Shown here piece after piece: positions 17,692-25,958 of a DNA stretch of 64,000 bases. The notes beneath the pieces are model-generated. The model was not told the DNA's origin. It made no database searches and worked only from the letters and a program-made list of their open reading frames with translations. The position numbers and the translations under genes are program-made. The stretch's first letter is position 1, and each line of letters begins with the position of its first letter. Source of the stretch: Chitinophagaceae bacterium (GTDB lineage Bacteria > Bacteroidota > Bacteroidia > Chitinophagales > Chitinophagaceae); NCBI GenBank assembly GCA_016710935.1, contig JADJTY010000012.1:620001-684000 (forward strand). Direction: 5' to 3'.

Positions 17692-18567
17692 TTACCAGTA
17701 ACTTAATCTGAAACCAACATTGAAAGGTTTTACATCCAGGCTTCTTTCGTACATGGATTTTGGACTATAGGAGCCATACAAGGTTACCGGCCCCAAAGTC
17801 ATTTCGGCTATATAAGAGAATTTAAATCGCTCCAGGTCGTAGTCTCCCTTATTCGTTAATTTACCTCTTTCATTGCTTACCTGTTTATTGCGCTGGCTGT
17901 ATAAATAACCTGCACTTACGCCTACACTCAGACCGAACCTGTTTTTTCTTTCATCGGCATTGGTTACAAAATTCAGCATCAACGGTACGGTAACATAATC
18001 AGCTGCCAGTTTATTTTTAGAAAAAGAAATAGAGTCTCTGAAAATGAACGGGGCGTTTGTTTGTGTATTTACCGTGTAGGGCACCAATCCTCCTTCGTTA
18101 TAATTAATACTGTTGGTAGACTTAAACCGGTAATTATTCAGCTCAACTCCCAGGCCATATTTAAGATGCACATGATGCTTTACCAGGTTAAGCCGCTGCA
18201 TAAAAACCCAAATGTTCACATTGATACTTTTACCAGCCCGCAGTTTAAAATTATCTTTATCTAAAGCAGGAAAACCAGGCCTGTTAACCAGGTAACTGCC
18301 GGTATTGGCATAATTGGTTTTATCGCTGTAGTTCGAAAATCCAAGGTCAATAATAAACCAGTTGGTACTTATATTTCTCTTTTTCTTTTTACCATTATCG
18401 TTTCCAATCTTTATGGAGGCGTCACCACTTTTCTTTCCTTTCTTAACAATGACCATTCCTCCTATTCTGATAGTGTCTTTACCTTCGTCTTTTTTTTCCG
18501 GCACGTCCTGGGCCGTTAAGTTTAAGCAAATAGCTGCTGTGGCTAAAAGTAGAATTAGCTTTTTCAT
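17692..18567 (-). CDS. Outer-membrane beta-barrel protein (PorT-like), regulated cluster
   Basis: 291 residues with a signal peptide (MKKLILLLATAAICLNLTAQ), a charged lysine-rich stretch (about 20-70), then alternating beta strands ending in an aromatic C-terminal strand (FRLSYW), as in outer-membrane barrels. It is the third gene of a sigma / anti-sigma / barrel series on this strand, starting 19 bp after the anti-sigma stop, and may be a target or sensor of that pathway (inference). The function is unknown. Confidence 0.75.
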   Translation of the reverse strand: MKKLILLLATAAICLNLTAQDVPEKKDEGKDTIRIGGMVIVKKGKKSGDASIKIGNDNGKKKKRNISTNWFIIDLGFSNYSDKTNYANTGSYLVNRPGFPALDKDNFKLRAGKSINVNIWVFMQRLNLVKHHVHLKYGLGVELNNYRFKSTNSINYNEGGLVPYTVNTQTNAPFIFRDSISFSKNKLAADYVTVPLMLNFVTNADERKNRFGLSVGVSAGYLYSQRNKQVSNERGKLTNKGDYDLERFKFSYIAEMTLGPVTLYGSYSPKSMYERSLDVKPFNVGFRLSYW

Positions 18568-18586
18568 CTGTTACAATTTTAAGTGA

Positions 18587-19756
18587 TTATTTTAATGCAA
18601 TTTCAAACCCGGCAATTTTTATTCCTTCACCGGTTTTCACGTTGGTGTTACGTTCCAGTACTCTTTTTGCCTTACGTATAAAACCACCAAGTGCTGTTCT
18701 TTTTTGTTTATCGTCATCTACATCCAGATAACGGTTATTGTCTTCTCCATCAGCAGTTTTAATTGTATTTACCACCTGCAGGGCTGTAATATTATTCGGA
18801 TCCGTTTTGCTGTTGTTTAAATTTTCAATAACAGTTCTGTTTTCTTTTGGAGTCATTTTTACAACCGCATCATTATTTCCGGAAACGCTGTTGTTGTTGC
18901 TGTTTGAAGGTAATACGTTCTGCGCTGTTATTTCGTTACTGGTTTTGTTGTTAATATTTTGCAATGCCGGTTTTGGCAAATTATTATCCTGTTTTTTATT
19001 GCTGCTATTTTGAACGGTTGCGTTTTCCTTTGCAGTACCTGCGTTTTGATTATTATTTTTTTGAATAACGGGCTTTATATTTTCTGTTGACGGGTCATCA
19101 TTCCTTTTATCGGCTGTTGTAGAGGTAACATTTTCTACTGCCTGTTTTTCCTCAGGGGGTGTTGTTACCGTCGTATTACCCGTATTGTCCTCATTTTTTA
19201 TTTGCCCTGGATCGGTTGTCTTACTATTAGCTATCTCTTCGGTACTCGTTTTTGTAGAGTTGCTGTTTTTGTATACAGAAACCCCTGTCCAGATACCAAA
19301 ACCCAGCAGCACTGCCGCAGCTGCAACACGCCACCATTTAATCACCACAACCCTTCCTGGTTCTTTTCTGTATAAAGATTGCTTATCGGCAAAAACAACC
19401 TGCATGTCAGGCTGCAGTTTTGTCTGCTGTAAAATAGCCCACTCTTTTTGTGCCGGTTTATCTGTTAATAAACCTGCTTCAATTGTTTTTTTATCAGCCC
19501 CGCTTAATTCATCATCAGCATACAACAAAAGATTTTCCTGCAGGGCAGTAATATCTTCTTCCATGTACAACCAGTCTTTTTTATCCAAACCAATATCATC
19601 AGCACTCATTACAGTATCCTGTAACAATGCTAATTCTATCTGCAGATCAGGATTTTCCTGCACAAATACATCCACGGCTTTCCTTTCTGCTGCAGATAAT
19701 TCCTTATCTACATACAGTAAAAAATACGCTTCGTAATTATGCCTTGTAATGTTCAT
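18587..19756 (-). CDS. Anti-sigma factor-like membrane protein
   Basis: About 389 residues from the ATG at 19756 (MNITRHNYEAYFLLYVDKEL). An earlier in-frame start at 19804 would add 16 residues encoded by a tandem ATGAACCA-type repeat and is less likely. The N-terminal 140 residues carry two copies of an acidic helical motif (YVDKELSAAERKAVDVFV and YADDELSGADKKTIEAGL). One transmembrane helix (WWRVAAAAVLLGFGIWTGV) follows, then a long Asn/Thr/Lys-rich periplasmic region of low complexity. The position right after an ECF sigma gene supports an anti-sigma role. Confidence 0.75.
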   Translation of the reverse strand: MNITRHNYEAYFLLYVDKELSAAERKAVDVFVQENPDLQIELALLQDTVMSADDIGLDKKDWLYMEEDITALQENLLLYADDELSGADKKTIEAGLLTDKPAQKEWAILQQTKLQPDMQVVFADKQSLYRKEPGRVVVIKWWRVAAAAVLLGFGIWTGVSVYKNSNSTKTSTEEIANSKTTDPGQIKNEDNTGNTTVTTPPEEKQAVENVTSTTADKRNDDPSTENIKPVIQKNNNQNAGTAKENATVQNSSNKKQDNNLPKPALQNINNKTSNEITAQNVLPSNSNNNSVSGNNDAVVKMTPKENRTVIENLNNSKTDPNNITALQVVNTIKTADGEDNNRYLDVDDDKQKRTALGGFIRKAKRVLERNTNVKTGEGIKIAGFEIALK

Positions 19757-19818
19757 GGTTCTTGGTTCATGGTTCATGGTTGATGCTCTTCTATGAACTA
19801 TCAACCATCAACCATTAA
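19750..19818. repeat. Tandem-like repeat of TTCATGG / GGTTGATG with an inverted copy
   Basis: Several TTCATGG and TTCTTGG units are followed by GGTTGATG and, after a short spacer, by the inverted CATCAACCAT. It fills the gap between the sigma and anti-sigma genes, and similar low-complexity stretches lie upstream of bcp and gatB. Confidence 0.7.
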
Positions 19819-20304
19819 CTAAATAACGTTTTCCGGGCTAACAATATATTCCCTCAACTGCAATCTTGCCCGGTGTAAATAAACTTTTACCTGGCTTTCG
19901 TTCAGCCCGGTTATTTGTCCAATTTCTTCGTAACTGTACCCTTCATAATCTTTCAATAGTACCAGGCTACGCTGTTTTTCAGTCAGTTTATTCAAAGCCT
20001 CGTTCAAAATTCTTTTTGCATCATGCTTTTGAGAAATTTCACCCCTGGCATTCTCCGAAAAATCTTCACTCAGCACAATTCGTTTGTTTTTCCTTACATG
20101 ATCGATCATTTGATTGTATGCAATGGTAAACAGGTAGCTTTTACTGCGTTCATGCTCCACCTTATCCCTGTTTATCCAAAGTTTTTCAAATGCACCCTGC
20201 ACCACATCCTTTGCGTCCTCATTATGCCTCAGATTTTTGAGGATAAAGCGGTACACATTATCTGCATACAGGTTTACACATTCATTATATTCCCTTTCCG
20301 TCAT
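19819..20304 (-). CDS. RNA polymerase sigma factor, ECF (sigma-70) family
   Basis: 161 residues. Region 2 is visible as NEDAKDVVQGAFEKLW and SYLFTIAYNQMIDHVRKNKR. Region 4 is visible as LTEKQRSLVLLKDYEGYSYEEIGQITGLNESQVKVYLHRAR, a helix-turn-helix for the -35 element. There is no long C-terminal extension. It is followed by the membrane anti-sigma factor and an outer-membrane barrel gene, an arrangement suited to an envelope-stress or signal-responsive regulon (inference). Confidence 0.92.
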   Translation of the reverse strand: MTEREYNECVNLYADNVYRFILKNLRHNEDAKDVVQGAFEKLWINRDKVEHERSKSYLFTIAYNQMIDHVRKNKRIVLSEDFSENARGEISQKHDAKRILNEALNKLTEKQRSLVLLKDYEGYSYEEIGQITGLNESQVKVYLHRARLQLREYIVSPENVI

Positions 20305-20453
20305 ACAGGTGTTCAGTAGTTAAAGTTAGCTTAAGTTGGCTGTTTTGTGTATAATACGAAGGTGGGTAATAAAATGTTACAGGGAAAAGGAAAAAAGTTA
20401 AAATTATGGGCCAAGCTCTGAACCTGCCTTTCAGCTTCATCGGCACAGTTTAG

Positions 20454-20469
20454 CCCGAAAGCTTTCGGG
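20454..20469. repeat. Palindrome CCCGAAAGCTTTCGGG (family B variant)
   Basis: A perfect 16-bp palindrome that differs from CCCGATAGCTATCGGG only in two symmetrical central positions. Confidence 0.65.
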
Positions 20470-20520
20470 GCGCTCTTGTACTTTACAGCTTTATTGAGCT
20501 TTTACCTAAGCGGATGATAG

Positions 20521-20600
20521 AACACAGATGACACGAATCTTACTGATTTACACTGAAAAATCCGTCCATATCCGTTCAACCTGCGTCATCAGCGTTCCAT
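20521..20600. repeat. Imperfect inverted repeat of ACACAGAT/ATCCGT units
   Basis: It has AACACAGATGACACG at one end and CTGCGTCATCAGCGTTC, its imperfect reverse complement, at the other, with GATTTACACTG and ATCCGT words between. Related words make up the repeat at 57760-57833. It ends 8 bp before the kbl promoter element. Confidence 0.65.
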
Positions 20601-20607
20601 TTTACCC

Positions 20608-20615
20608 TAAATTTG
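20608..20615 (+). promoter_or_regulatory. -7 promoter element (TAAATTTG) for kbl
   Basis: It matches TAnnTTTG exactly and lies 20 bp before the ATG at 20636. No clear TTG is present 19-21 bp upstream. Confidence 0.45.
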
Positions 20616-20635
20616 CCCTAATCAACCTTAACTAT

Positions 20636-20749
20636 ATGAACGAGAAATTTGTGAGCCGCATTGCCGCCGAACTTACCGAAATAGAAACTGCCGGGCTTTC
20701 CAAAAAGAACGCATCATCAGCAGCGAGCAGGGAGCCGAGATCATTGTAA
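20636..20749 (+). CDS. kbl: Glycine C-acetyltransferase, N-terminal fragment before a frameshift
   Basis: MNEKFVSRIAAELTEIETAGL is the normal start of 2-amino-3-ketobutyrate CoA ligase. At the AAAAAGAACGC site (20702-20711) one base is missing. In the next frame the sequence reads ERIISSEQGAEIIVNGKTVLNF, the expected continuation. The residues after about 24 here are out-of-frame and end at a stop at 20749. Confidence 0.8.
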   Translation: MNEKFVSRIAAELTEIETAGLSKKNASSAASREPRSL

Positions 20750-20811
20750 ACGGCAAGACCGTACTTAACTTTTGTGCCAATAATTACCTGGGGCTTTCTT
20801 CTCACCCCAAA

Positions 20812-21822
20812 GTGCTGGCCGCCGCAAAAAAATATATCGACCTGCGTGGTTATGGCATGAGCAGCGTTCGTTTTATTTGCGGCACACAGGATATACATAA
20901 AGAACTGGAAAAAAAGCTGGCCGATTTTTTAGGCACAGAAGATACCATTTTATATGCCGCCGCTTTTGATGCTAATGGCGGTGTTTTTGAGCCTTTGTTT
21001 GGAGAGGAAGATGCCATCATCTCTGATACTTTGAATCATGCTTCTATCATTGATGGCGTTCGTTTGTGTAAAGCGCAACGCTTCCGCTATTTGCATAATG
21101 ATATGGCCGACCTGGAAGCAAAGCTTATTGAAACAAAAGATCTGCGTAGCCGCATTATTGTTACCGACGGTAGCTTTAGTATGGATGGTACCATTGCACA
21201 ACTAGATAAAATTTGCGACCTGGCTGATAAATATGATGCCATTGTTATGATAGACGAATGCCATAGCAGCGGCTTTTTAGGGAAGACCGGCAGAGGTACT
21301 CATGAGTATAGAAATGTGATGGGCAGGATCGATATCATTACCGGAACACTTGGTAAAGCACTTGGCGGCGCCAGCGGTGGTTTTACCAGCGGACGAAAAG
21401 AAATTATTGAAATGCTGAGACAAAGAAGCCGCCCTTATTTGTTCAGCAATACCGTAGCACCCAGTATTGTAGGTGCAAGCATTGCTGTTTTGGATATGCT
21501 GAGCGAAACAACCGAACTGAGAGATACGCTTGAAAACAACACAAAATACTTCCGTACAAAAATGACCGAAGCTGGTTTTGATATTAAGCCCGGCGATCAT
21601 CCCATTGTACCCATCATGTTGTATGATGCCGTGCTGGCACAAAATTTTGCTGCTAAATTGTTAGAAGAAGGCATTTATGTAATTGGTTTCTTCTTTCCGG
21701 TTGTTGCTAAAGGGCAGGCAAGAATCCGGGTACAATTAAGTGCGGCACATAACGAGCGGCATTTGGATAAAGCTATTGAAGCATTTACAAAAATTGGAAA
21801 AGAATTGGGCGTATTGAATTAA
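20812..21822 (+). CDS. kbl: Glycine C-acetyltransferase (2-amino-3-ketobutyrate CoA ligase), main part
   Basis: A PLP enzyme of the alpha-oxoamine synthase family that splits 2-amino-3-ketobutyrate with CoA to glycine and acetyl-CoA in threonine breakdown. Native coding begins near 20711, before the first usable start here. Visible features are FCANNYLGLSSHPKV (just upstream), YGMSSVRFICGTQDIHKELE, DECHSSGFLGKTGRGTHEY, and the PLP-lysine segment TGTLGKALGGASGGF. Together with the N-terminal fragment it would be about 395 residues, the normal family length. No threonine dehydrogenase gene is nearby. Confidence 0.9.
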   Translation: MLAAAKKYIDLRGYGMSSVRFICGTQDIHKELEKKLADFLGTEDTILYAAAFDANGGVFEPLFGEEDAIISDTLNHASIIDGVRLCKAQRFRYLHNDMADLEAKLIETKDLRSRIIVTDGSFSMDGTIAQLDKICDLADKYDAIVMIDECHSSGFLGKTGRGTHEYRNVMGRIDIITGTLGKALGGASGGFTSGRKEIIEMLRQRSRPYLFSNTVAPSIVGASIAVLDMLSETTELRDTLENNTKYFRTKMTEAGFDIKPGDHPIVPIMLYDAVLAQNFAAKLLEEGIYVIGFFFPVVAKGQARIRVQLSAAHNERHLDKAIEAFTKIGKELGVLN

Positions 21823-21824
21823 AA

Positions 21825-22373
21825 CTATAATCTTATTGTTACTGTCTTAAAGCTTTTCAAATCTCTGTTATTGGTGCATAATGCACTGATATAGCCATCA
21901 GGTAATGGATGACGGATCTCCGTTCCGTTAACTGTATAAGCAATTACAAACTTTCTTTGCCGGTATATATAGTTGGTGTAAACTGTTTCGCTTTTTCCAA
22001 TTAACGTACAGGTATTTTCTGCATGGTTCAGGGTCAGCATCATATTGGCATTTGCAAAAACACCGGCATCATTTAGCCGGTTGTTCAATCCTTTGCTATA
22101 GCCATTGCGGTTAAATTTTCTATCCATTTCTGCAATAAAGTCATCACTATTTAAAAATTGCGTTTTTACCAGGCCGGCGCCAGAAGTGCAGGAATCGGCC
22201 ATGGGATTGTCCACCTCCTGGAGGTAAAAAACAGTGTTTACATTTGTAGGCAGGTTGCCTTTCTCATCAACTACTTTAATGGCTATTAAATATGTTCCAT
22301 CATAAGGGCAATGCTGTGCATAAATATTGGTGCACAGCATAACAGCAGAAAGAAAAATAAAGCAGCGTTTCAT
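21825..22373 (-). CDS. Hypothetical secreted protein
   Basis: 182 residues with a signal peptide (MKRCFIFLSAVMLCTNIYAQ). The mature part begins HCPYDGTYLIAIKVVDEKGN, which suggests a small beta-sandwich, and contains several cysteines that could form disulphides. I do not recognise the family. Its start lies 1 bp after the stop of the next gene upstream, so the two form an operon. Confidence 0.65.
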   Translation of the reverse strand: MKRCFIFLSAVMLCTNIYAQHCPYDGTYLIAIKVVDEKGNLPTNVNTVFYLQEVDNPMADSCTSGAGLVKTQFLNSDDFIAEMDRKFNRNGYSKGLNNRLNDAGVFANANMMLTLNHAENTCTLIGKSETVYTNYIYRQRKFVIAYTVNGTEIRHPLPDGYISALCTNNRDLKSFKTVTIRL

Positions 22374-22374
22374 A

Positions 22375-23007
22375 TTATCTTATCTCCTTCAAAACAATTG
22401 ACCAGCCCATATCCATTTTTACTATTAAGGAATTACTGGAAATATCATGGATCCACATGGTTTTGTTACCGGTACCATCTGCAGCATTGTTAATAATGAA
22501 TGCTTCTATCTTTTTATCTTCTCCTTTTATTTTAACTACAGTGCTTACTTCCTCATTTTCGGGAATGTAAAATGTTTCAGGTGCGCCATTATCAAGGGTC
22601 ATAGTAGTTTTTTTATTGGCCATATCGCTGAAGTTTTTACCAGATAGCCATACAGTGCAGGCATCTGTAAGGCTCAGCTCGCCACCACGAAAAAAATTTA
22701 CGTATTTGGTTGCTTCGCTTTTGGCTTTGTTGCTTACGGTAACATGACCAGTGGTTTTATTGCTATTGGTCATTTCATAGTTAAAATCGAGGGCATTATT
22801 TCCCGGATCATTCAGGGTTACTATAAACTCGTATTCGTTGCCGCCGGCTTTTACCTGGTAAACCAGTTTATCACCTTTTTTTAAATCATAAAACTCCGAG
22901 CTGCCGTCATCGTTTTTTAACATAAGTGGTAAAGTAAAAGAATCTTGTGCCATGCTGCTGAATCCAAATACGATCAGGGAAGCTAAAAGTATAAACTGCT
23001 TTTTCAT
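22375..23007 (-). CDS. Hypothetical secreted protein
   Basis: 210 residues from the ATG at 23007, where a clean signal peptide begins (MKKQFILLASLIVFGFSSMAQ). An in-frame upstream start (23103) would place 32 unrelated residues before it. The mature protein looks beta-rich and resembles in general the DUF3108-like secreted proteins of Bacteroidota (weak impression). It is first in a two-gene operon with the gene at 21825. Confidence 0.65.
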   Translation of the reverse strand: MKKQFILLASLIVFGFSSMAQDSFTLPLMLKNDDGSSEFYDLKKGDKLVYQVKAGGNEYEFIVTLNDPGNNALDFNYEMTNSNKTTGHVTVSNKAKSEATKYVNFFRGGELSLTDACTVWLSGKNFSDMANKKTTMTLDNGAPETFYIPENEEVSTVVKIKGEDKKIEAFIINNAADGTGNKTMWIHDISSNSLIVKMDMGWSIVLKEIR

Positions 23008-23108
23008 AATACTAATTTTGATTGAAAGATAAATATAGCATCTCAATAAGAATAAAGGAATACCCTGTACACGGTATTTTATGCCCGGCAAGTATAATGG
23101 CAAAACTC

Positions 23109-23116
23109 TATCTTTG
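23109..23116 (+). promoter_or_regulatory. -7 promoter element (TATCTTTG) for lutB
   Basis: An exact TAnnTTTG match. It lies 30 bp before the structured leader at 23139-23218 and 115 bp before the lutB ATG, so a long leader RNA is predicted. Confidence 0.5.
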
Positions 23117-23138
23117 CATCGATAAAAGATGATAAGAA

Positions 23139-23218
23139 TTACCGCTGTTGAACGGAGTCCTTCCTTTGTCGGGATAAACCCTGCCTATGAGGTTTCATCA
23201 GGGTACAACAGCCGGTAA
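23139..23218 (+). ncRNA. Candidate structured leader RNA upstream of lutB
   Basis: TTACCGCTGTTG (23139-23150) pairs with CAACAGCCGGTAA (23206-23218) over 12 bp, with one bulged C. Inside it ACCCTG (23178-23183) pairs with CAGGGT (23199-23204) and ATGA with TCAT, closing a GGTT tetraloop. An alternative GGG/CCC pairing (23171-23181) would compete with that hairpin. It fits no riboswitch class I can recall. The lutB ATG lies 13 bp downstream. Confidence 0.45.
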
Positions 23219-23231
23219 CAAAAAAATAAAC

Positions 23232-24608
23232 ATGTCGGAACAATCAGAAACCTTTATAGCAAAAAGCACCGTTAAAGCTGCCGACCTGGATCACAGGCGC
23301 AAGATCAATTTTAATATTGGCAAATACAATGCATCGGTACCAAAGGGCAAAGAACAATTTGCCGATGTACACCTGGCCAGGGAAAGGGCCAAAAACCTGA
23401 AGTGGCGTGCCATTGAAACCCTTGATCAGCAACTGGAAGAATTTGAATTGAATTTTACCAAACGTGGCGGCAAAGTGATTTGGGCCGAGAATAGTGACCA
23501 GGCCATTGAAGAGATACTTAAGATATGTAAGGAAAAAAATTGCAGATCGGTGGTGAAAAGTAAGAGCATGGTTACCGAAGAAATTCACCTGAATACTGCT
23601 TTGGAAAAAAATGGAATTGAAAGCGTGGAAACCGACCTGGGCGAATATATTCAGCAACTGGACGGTGAAGCTCCCTACCATATTGTAACGCCGGCCATGC
23701 ACAAAAACAAGGAGGATGTTGCCAAACTGTTCAACAAAAAATTAGGTACGCCCATCAATTTTACGCCGGAGCAGTTAACACTTAAGGCCAGGGAAATACT
23801 GCGTGAAAAATATGTACAAGCCGAAGTGGGTGTTACCGGTGCCAACTTCATCATCAGTGATATTGGCGGCATAGCCGTTACCGAAAATGAAGGCAATGCC
23901 AGGTTGAGTTCTGCTTTTCCTAAAACACATATCGTTGTTGTGGGTATCGAAAAAATGATCCCTTCTTTAACAGACCTGGGTTTGTTTTGGCCGCTGCTTT
24001 CTACTTTTGGAACCGGGCAAAAGATTACTGTTTACAATACTATTGTAACGGGGCCCAGGCAGGAAAATGAAACCGACGGACCAGAAGAAATGTATGTGAT
24101 CTTATTAGATAACGGCCGCACCAATATTTTAAAAAATCCCAAGCAGCGTGAAAGTTTATACTGCATCCGTTGCGGCGCCTGTTTAAATGCATGCCCCATT
24201 TATAAGAATATTGGCGGCCATGCTTATGGCGCCACCTACAGCGGGCCCATTGGCAGTGTAATTACACCACACCTGCAGGGCATGGAAGATTTTAAGCATT
24301 TAAGTTATGCATCCTCGCTTTGCGGAAATTGTACCGAAGTGTGTGCAGTAAAAATAAACCTGCATGAGCTGCTTTTGGAAAACAGGCACGAATCGGTGGA
24401 AGAAGGTTTAACAACTTTTACCGAACGCATGGCCTGGAAAGCCTGGCGGCTGGCGAGTTTGAAAAGAGGCTTTATGAATTTGGGCAGCGGTAATTTTAAG
24501 AACAAAGTAGTTAATGGTATGTTTAAGGGCTGGAACAGGAACCGAAGCGATTTGAATTTTAGCCAGAAAACATTTAACCAGCTATGGAAGGAGCGGTACA
24601 AAAATTAA
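23232..24608 (+). CDS. lutB: LutB/YkgF-type iron-sulfur protein of L-lactate utilisation
   Basis: About 458 residues from the ATG at 23232 (MSEQSETFIAKS); a start further upstream at 23187 would lie inside the leader hairpin. A LUD domain (about 50-290, with VGVTGANFIISDIGG and TGPRQENETDGPEEMYVILLDNGR) is followed by two 4Fe-4S motifs, CIRCGACLNACP and CGNCTEVCAVKINL. LutB acts with LutA and LutC in oxidising L-lactate to pyruvate. A lutC homologue is about 24 kb away in this window and lutA is not seen. It stands alone behind an unusual structured leader. Confidence 0.88.
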   Translation: MSEQSETFIAKSTVKAADLDHRRKINFNIGKYNASVPKGKEQFADVHLARERAKNLKWRAIETLDQQLEEFELNFTKRGGKVIWAENSDQAIEEILKICKEKNCRSVVKSKSMVTEEIHLNTALEKNGIESVETDLGEYIQQLDGEAPYHIVTPAMHKNKEDVAKLFNKKLGTPINFTPEQLTLKAREILREKYVQAEVGVTGANFIISDIGGIAVTENEGNARLSSAFPKTHIVVVGIEKMIPSLTDLGLFWPLLSTFGTGQKITVYNTIVTGPRQENETDGPEEMYVILLDNGRTNILKNPKQRESLYCIRCGACLNACPIYKNIGGHAYGATYSGPIGSVITPHLQGMEDFKHLSYASSLCGNCTEVCAVKINLHELLLENRHESVEEGLTTFTERMAWKAWRLASLKRGFMNLGSGNFKNKVVNGMFKGWNRNRSDLNFSQKTFNQLWKERYKN

Positions 24609-24671
24609 AAATGGTCATTTAAAATTTAAAAATGGTCCTGCTATGGCGGGACTTATTTATTTTGTGCTGAA

Positions 24672-25958
24672 ATGCTACTCATCTACTCACATACCGGTTC
24701 AGCAAGATTGCTTTATATCTGTTCCTTTATTTTTAAGGAGCAGCTGGGCCTGCATTTCAGTCTTACCATTGATTCAGAAAAATTTAAAGCGCATACAGGA
24801 CCAAAACTGAATTACAGCGATTTGGAATTGGGCAATAATGCGTTTCAGATAAAAAACCACGGACTGCTGTTTGAAAAAAACATACAAACGCAAACCATTG
24901 AATGCTTTACAACGAATAATTACAAAGCTTTTTTTAAAATTGAGAACAGCGATTTGCCCTTTGATATTTTTGCAGCATCTTTTTATTTGCTTACCCGATA
25001 CGAAGAATACCTGGCCCATGAAAAAGATATGTATGGCCGGTATAACCATGAAAATTCGCTCGCTTACCGGGAAGGGTTTTTGAATATGCCTTTGATAAAT
25101 ATCTGGATAAAAGCTTTTGCAGAAAGGCTGAAAGAGAAATGCTCAGCGCTTCATTTAAAATTCCCCACTTTCAATTTTCTTCCAACCTATGATATTGATA
25201 TAGCTTTTTCATACAAGTACAAAGGTTTAATAAGAAACCTGGGTGGTTTTTTAAAATCACCCTCCATAGAGCGTGTAAAAGTTTTAGCAGGCCTTGCCAA
25301 AGACCCCTTTGACAGTTATGACTGTCTGAAAGAGCTGCATGAAAAAAAACAACTGCAGCCTGTTTACTTTTTTTTAGTGGCCGAAAAAAACAGTCAGTAC
25401 GATAAAAATATACTACCGCAAAAAGATGCTATGTGGAAACTTGTTCGTAAACATGCCAATAAGTTTACAGTTGGTTTACACCCAAGCTGGCAAAGTGGTG
25501 ATGAGCCTGCTCTGCTAAAAGCAGAAAAACTTCAGCTGGAAGATATGAGTGAAAAGGTAATAAAAAAGTCAAGACAACATTATATCCGGTTTAATTTACC
25601 CGAAGGGTATCAACGCCTGAGTGCTGCGGGCATAACCGAAGACTACAGCATGGGTTATGGCAGTATCAATGGTTTCAGGGCATCGGTAGCTTCATCGTTT
25701 TACTGGTACAACCTGCAGGCAGATGAAAATACCATCCTGCGCATTCACCCGTTTTGTTTTATGGATGCCAATTCATTTTATGAGCAGCAGCAAAATGCAC
25801 AACAAACGCTGGATGAAATGCTTCATTATTTATCCGTTTGCAAAGCGGTAAACGGTACACTCATCAGCATTATGCACAATAATTTTTTGGGCACTGCAAA
25901 GGAATTTGAAGGATGGTCAGCAATGTATGAGCAGTTTATTGCTCAGGCTCAGCAATGA
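24672..25958 (+). CDS. Polysaccharide deacetylase-like protein (DUF7033 type)
   Basis: 428 residues without a signal peptide. The segment FLPTYDIDIAFSYKYKG resembles the Asp-containing start of a NodB-like deacetylase barrel, and VGLHPSWQSGD and FRASVASSFYW are further shared blocks. The N-terminal 150 residues are a separate alpha/beta domain. Such proteins occur widely in Bacteroidota and are presumed carbohydrate esterases; the substrate is unknown. Its 3' end overlaps the convergent EamA gene by 23 bp. Confidence 0.7.
   Translation: MLLIYSHTGSARLLYICSFIFKEQLGLHFSLTIDSEKFKAHTGPKLNYSDLELGNNAFQIKNHGLLFEKNIQTQTIECFTTNNYKAFFKIENSDLPFDIFAASFYLLTRYEEYLAHEKDMYGRYNHENSLAYREGFLNMPLINIWIKAFAERLKEKCSALHLKFPTFNFLPTYDIDIAFSYKYKGLIRNLGGFLKSPSIERVKVLAGLAKDPFDSYDCLKELHEKKQLQPVYFFLVAEKNSQYDKNILPQKDAMWKLVRKHANKFTVGLHPSWQSGDEPALLKAEKLQLEDMSEKVIKKSRQHYIRFNLPEGYQRLSAAGITEDYSMGYGSINGFRASVASSFYWYNLQADENTILRIHPFCFMDANSFYEQQQNAQQTLDEMLHYLSVCKAVNGTLISIMHNNFLGTAKEFEGWSAMYEQFIAQAQQ

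Larger units (their letters stand above)
20305..20635. other. Gene-free stretch holding repeats and a promoter
   Basis: No coding sequence is supported here. It contains the palindrome CCCGAAAGCTTTCGGG (20454-20469), an 80-bp ACACGAAT-type inverted repeat (20521-20600) and a TAnnTTTG promoter element for kbl (20608-20615). Confidence 0.6.

Noticed and set aside
19750..19818. Possible CRISPR array
   Set aside because: The units are 7-14 bp without spacers of equal length, and no cas genes are present.
23187..23231. Upstream start of lutB
   Set aside because: It would put translation inside the leader hairpin; the ATG at 23232 gives the family-like start.
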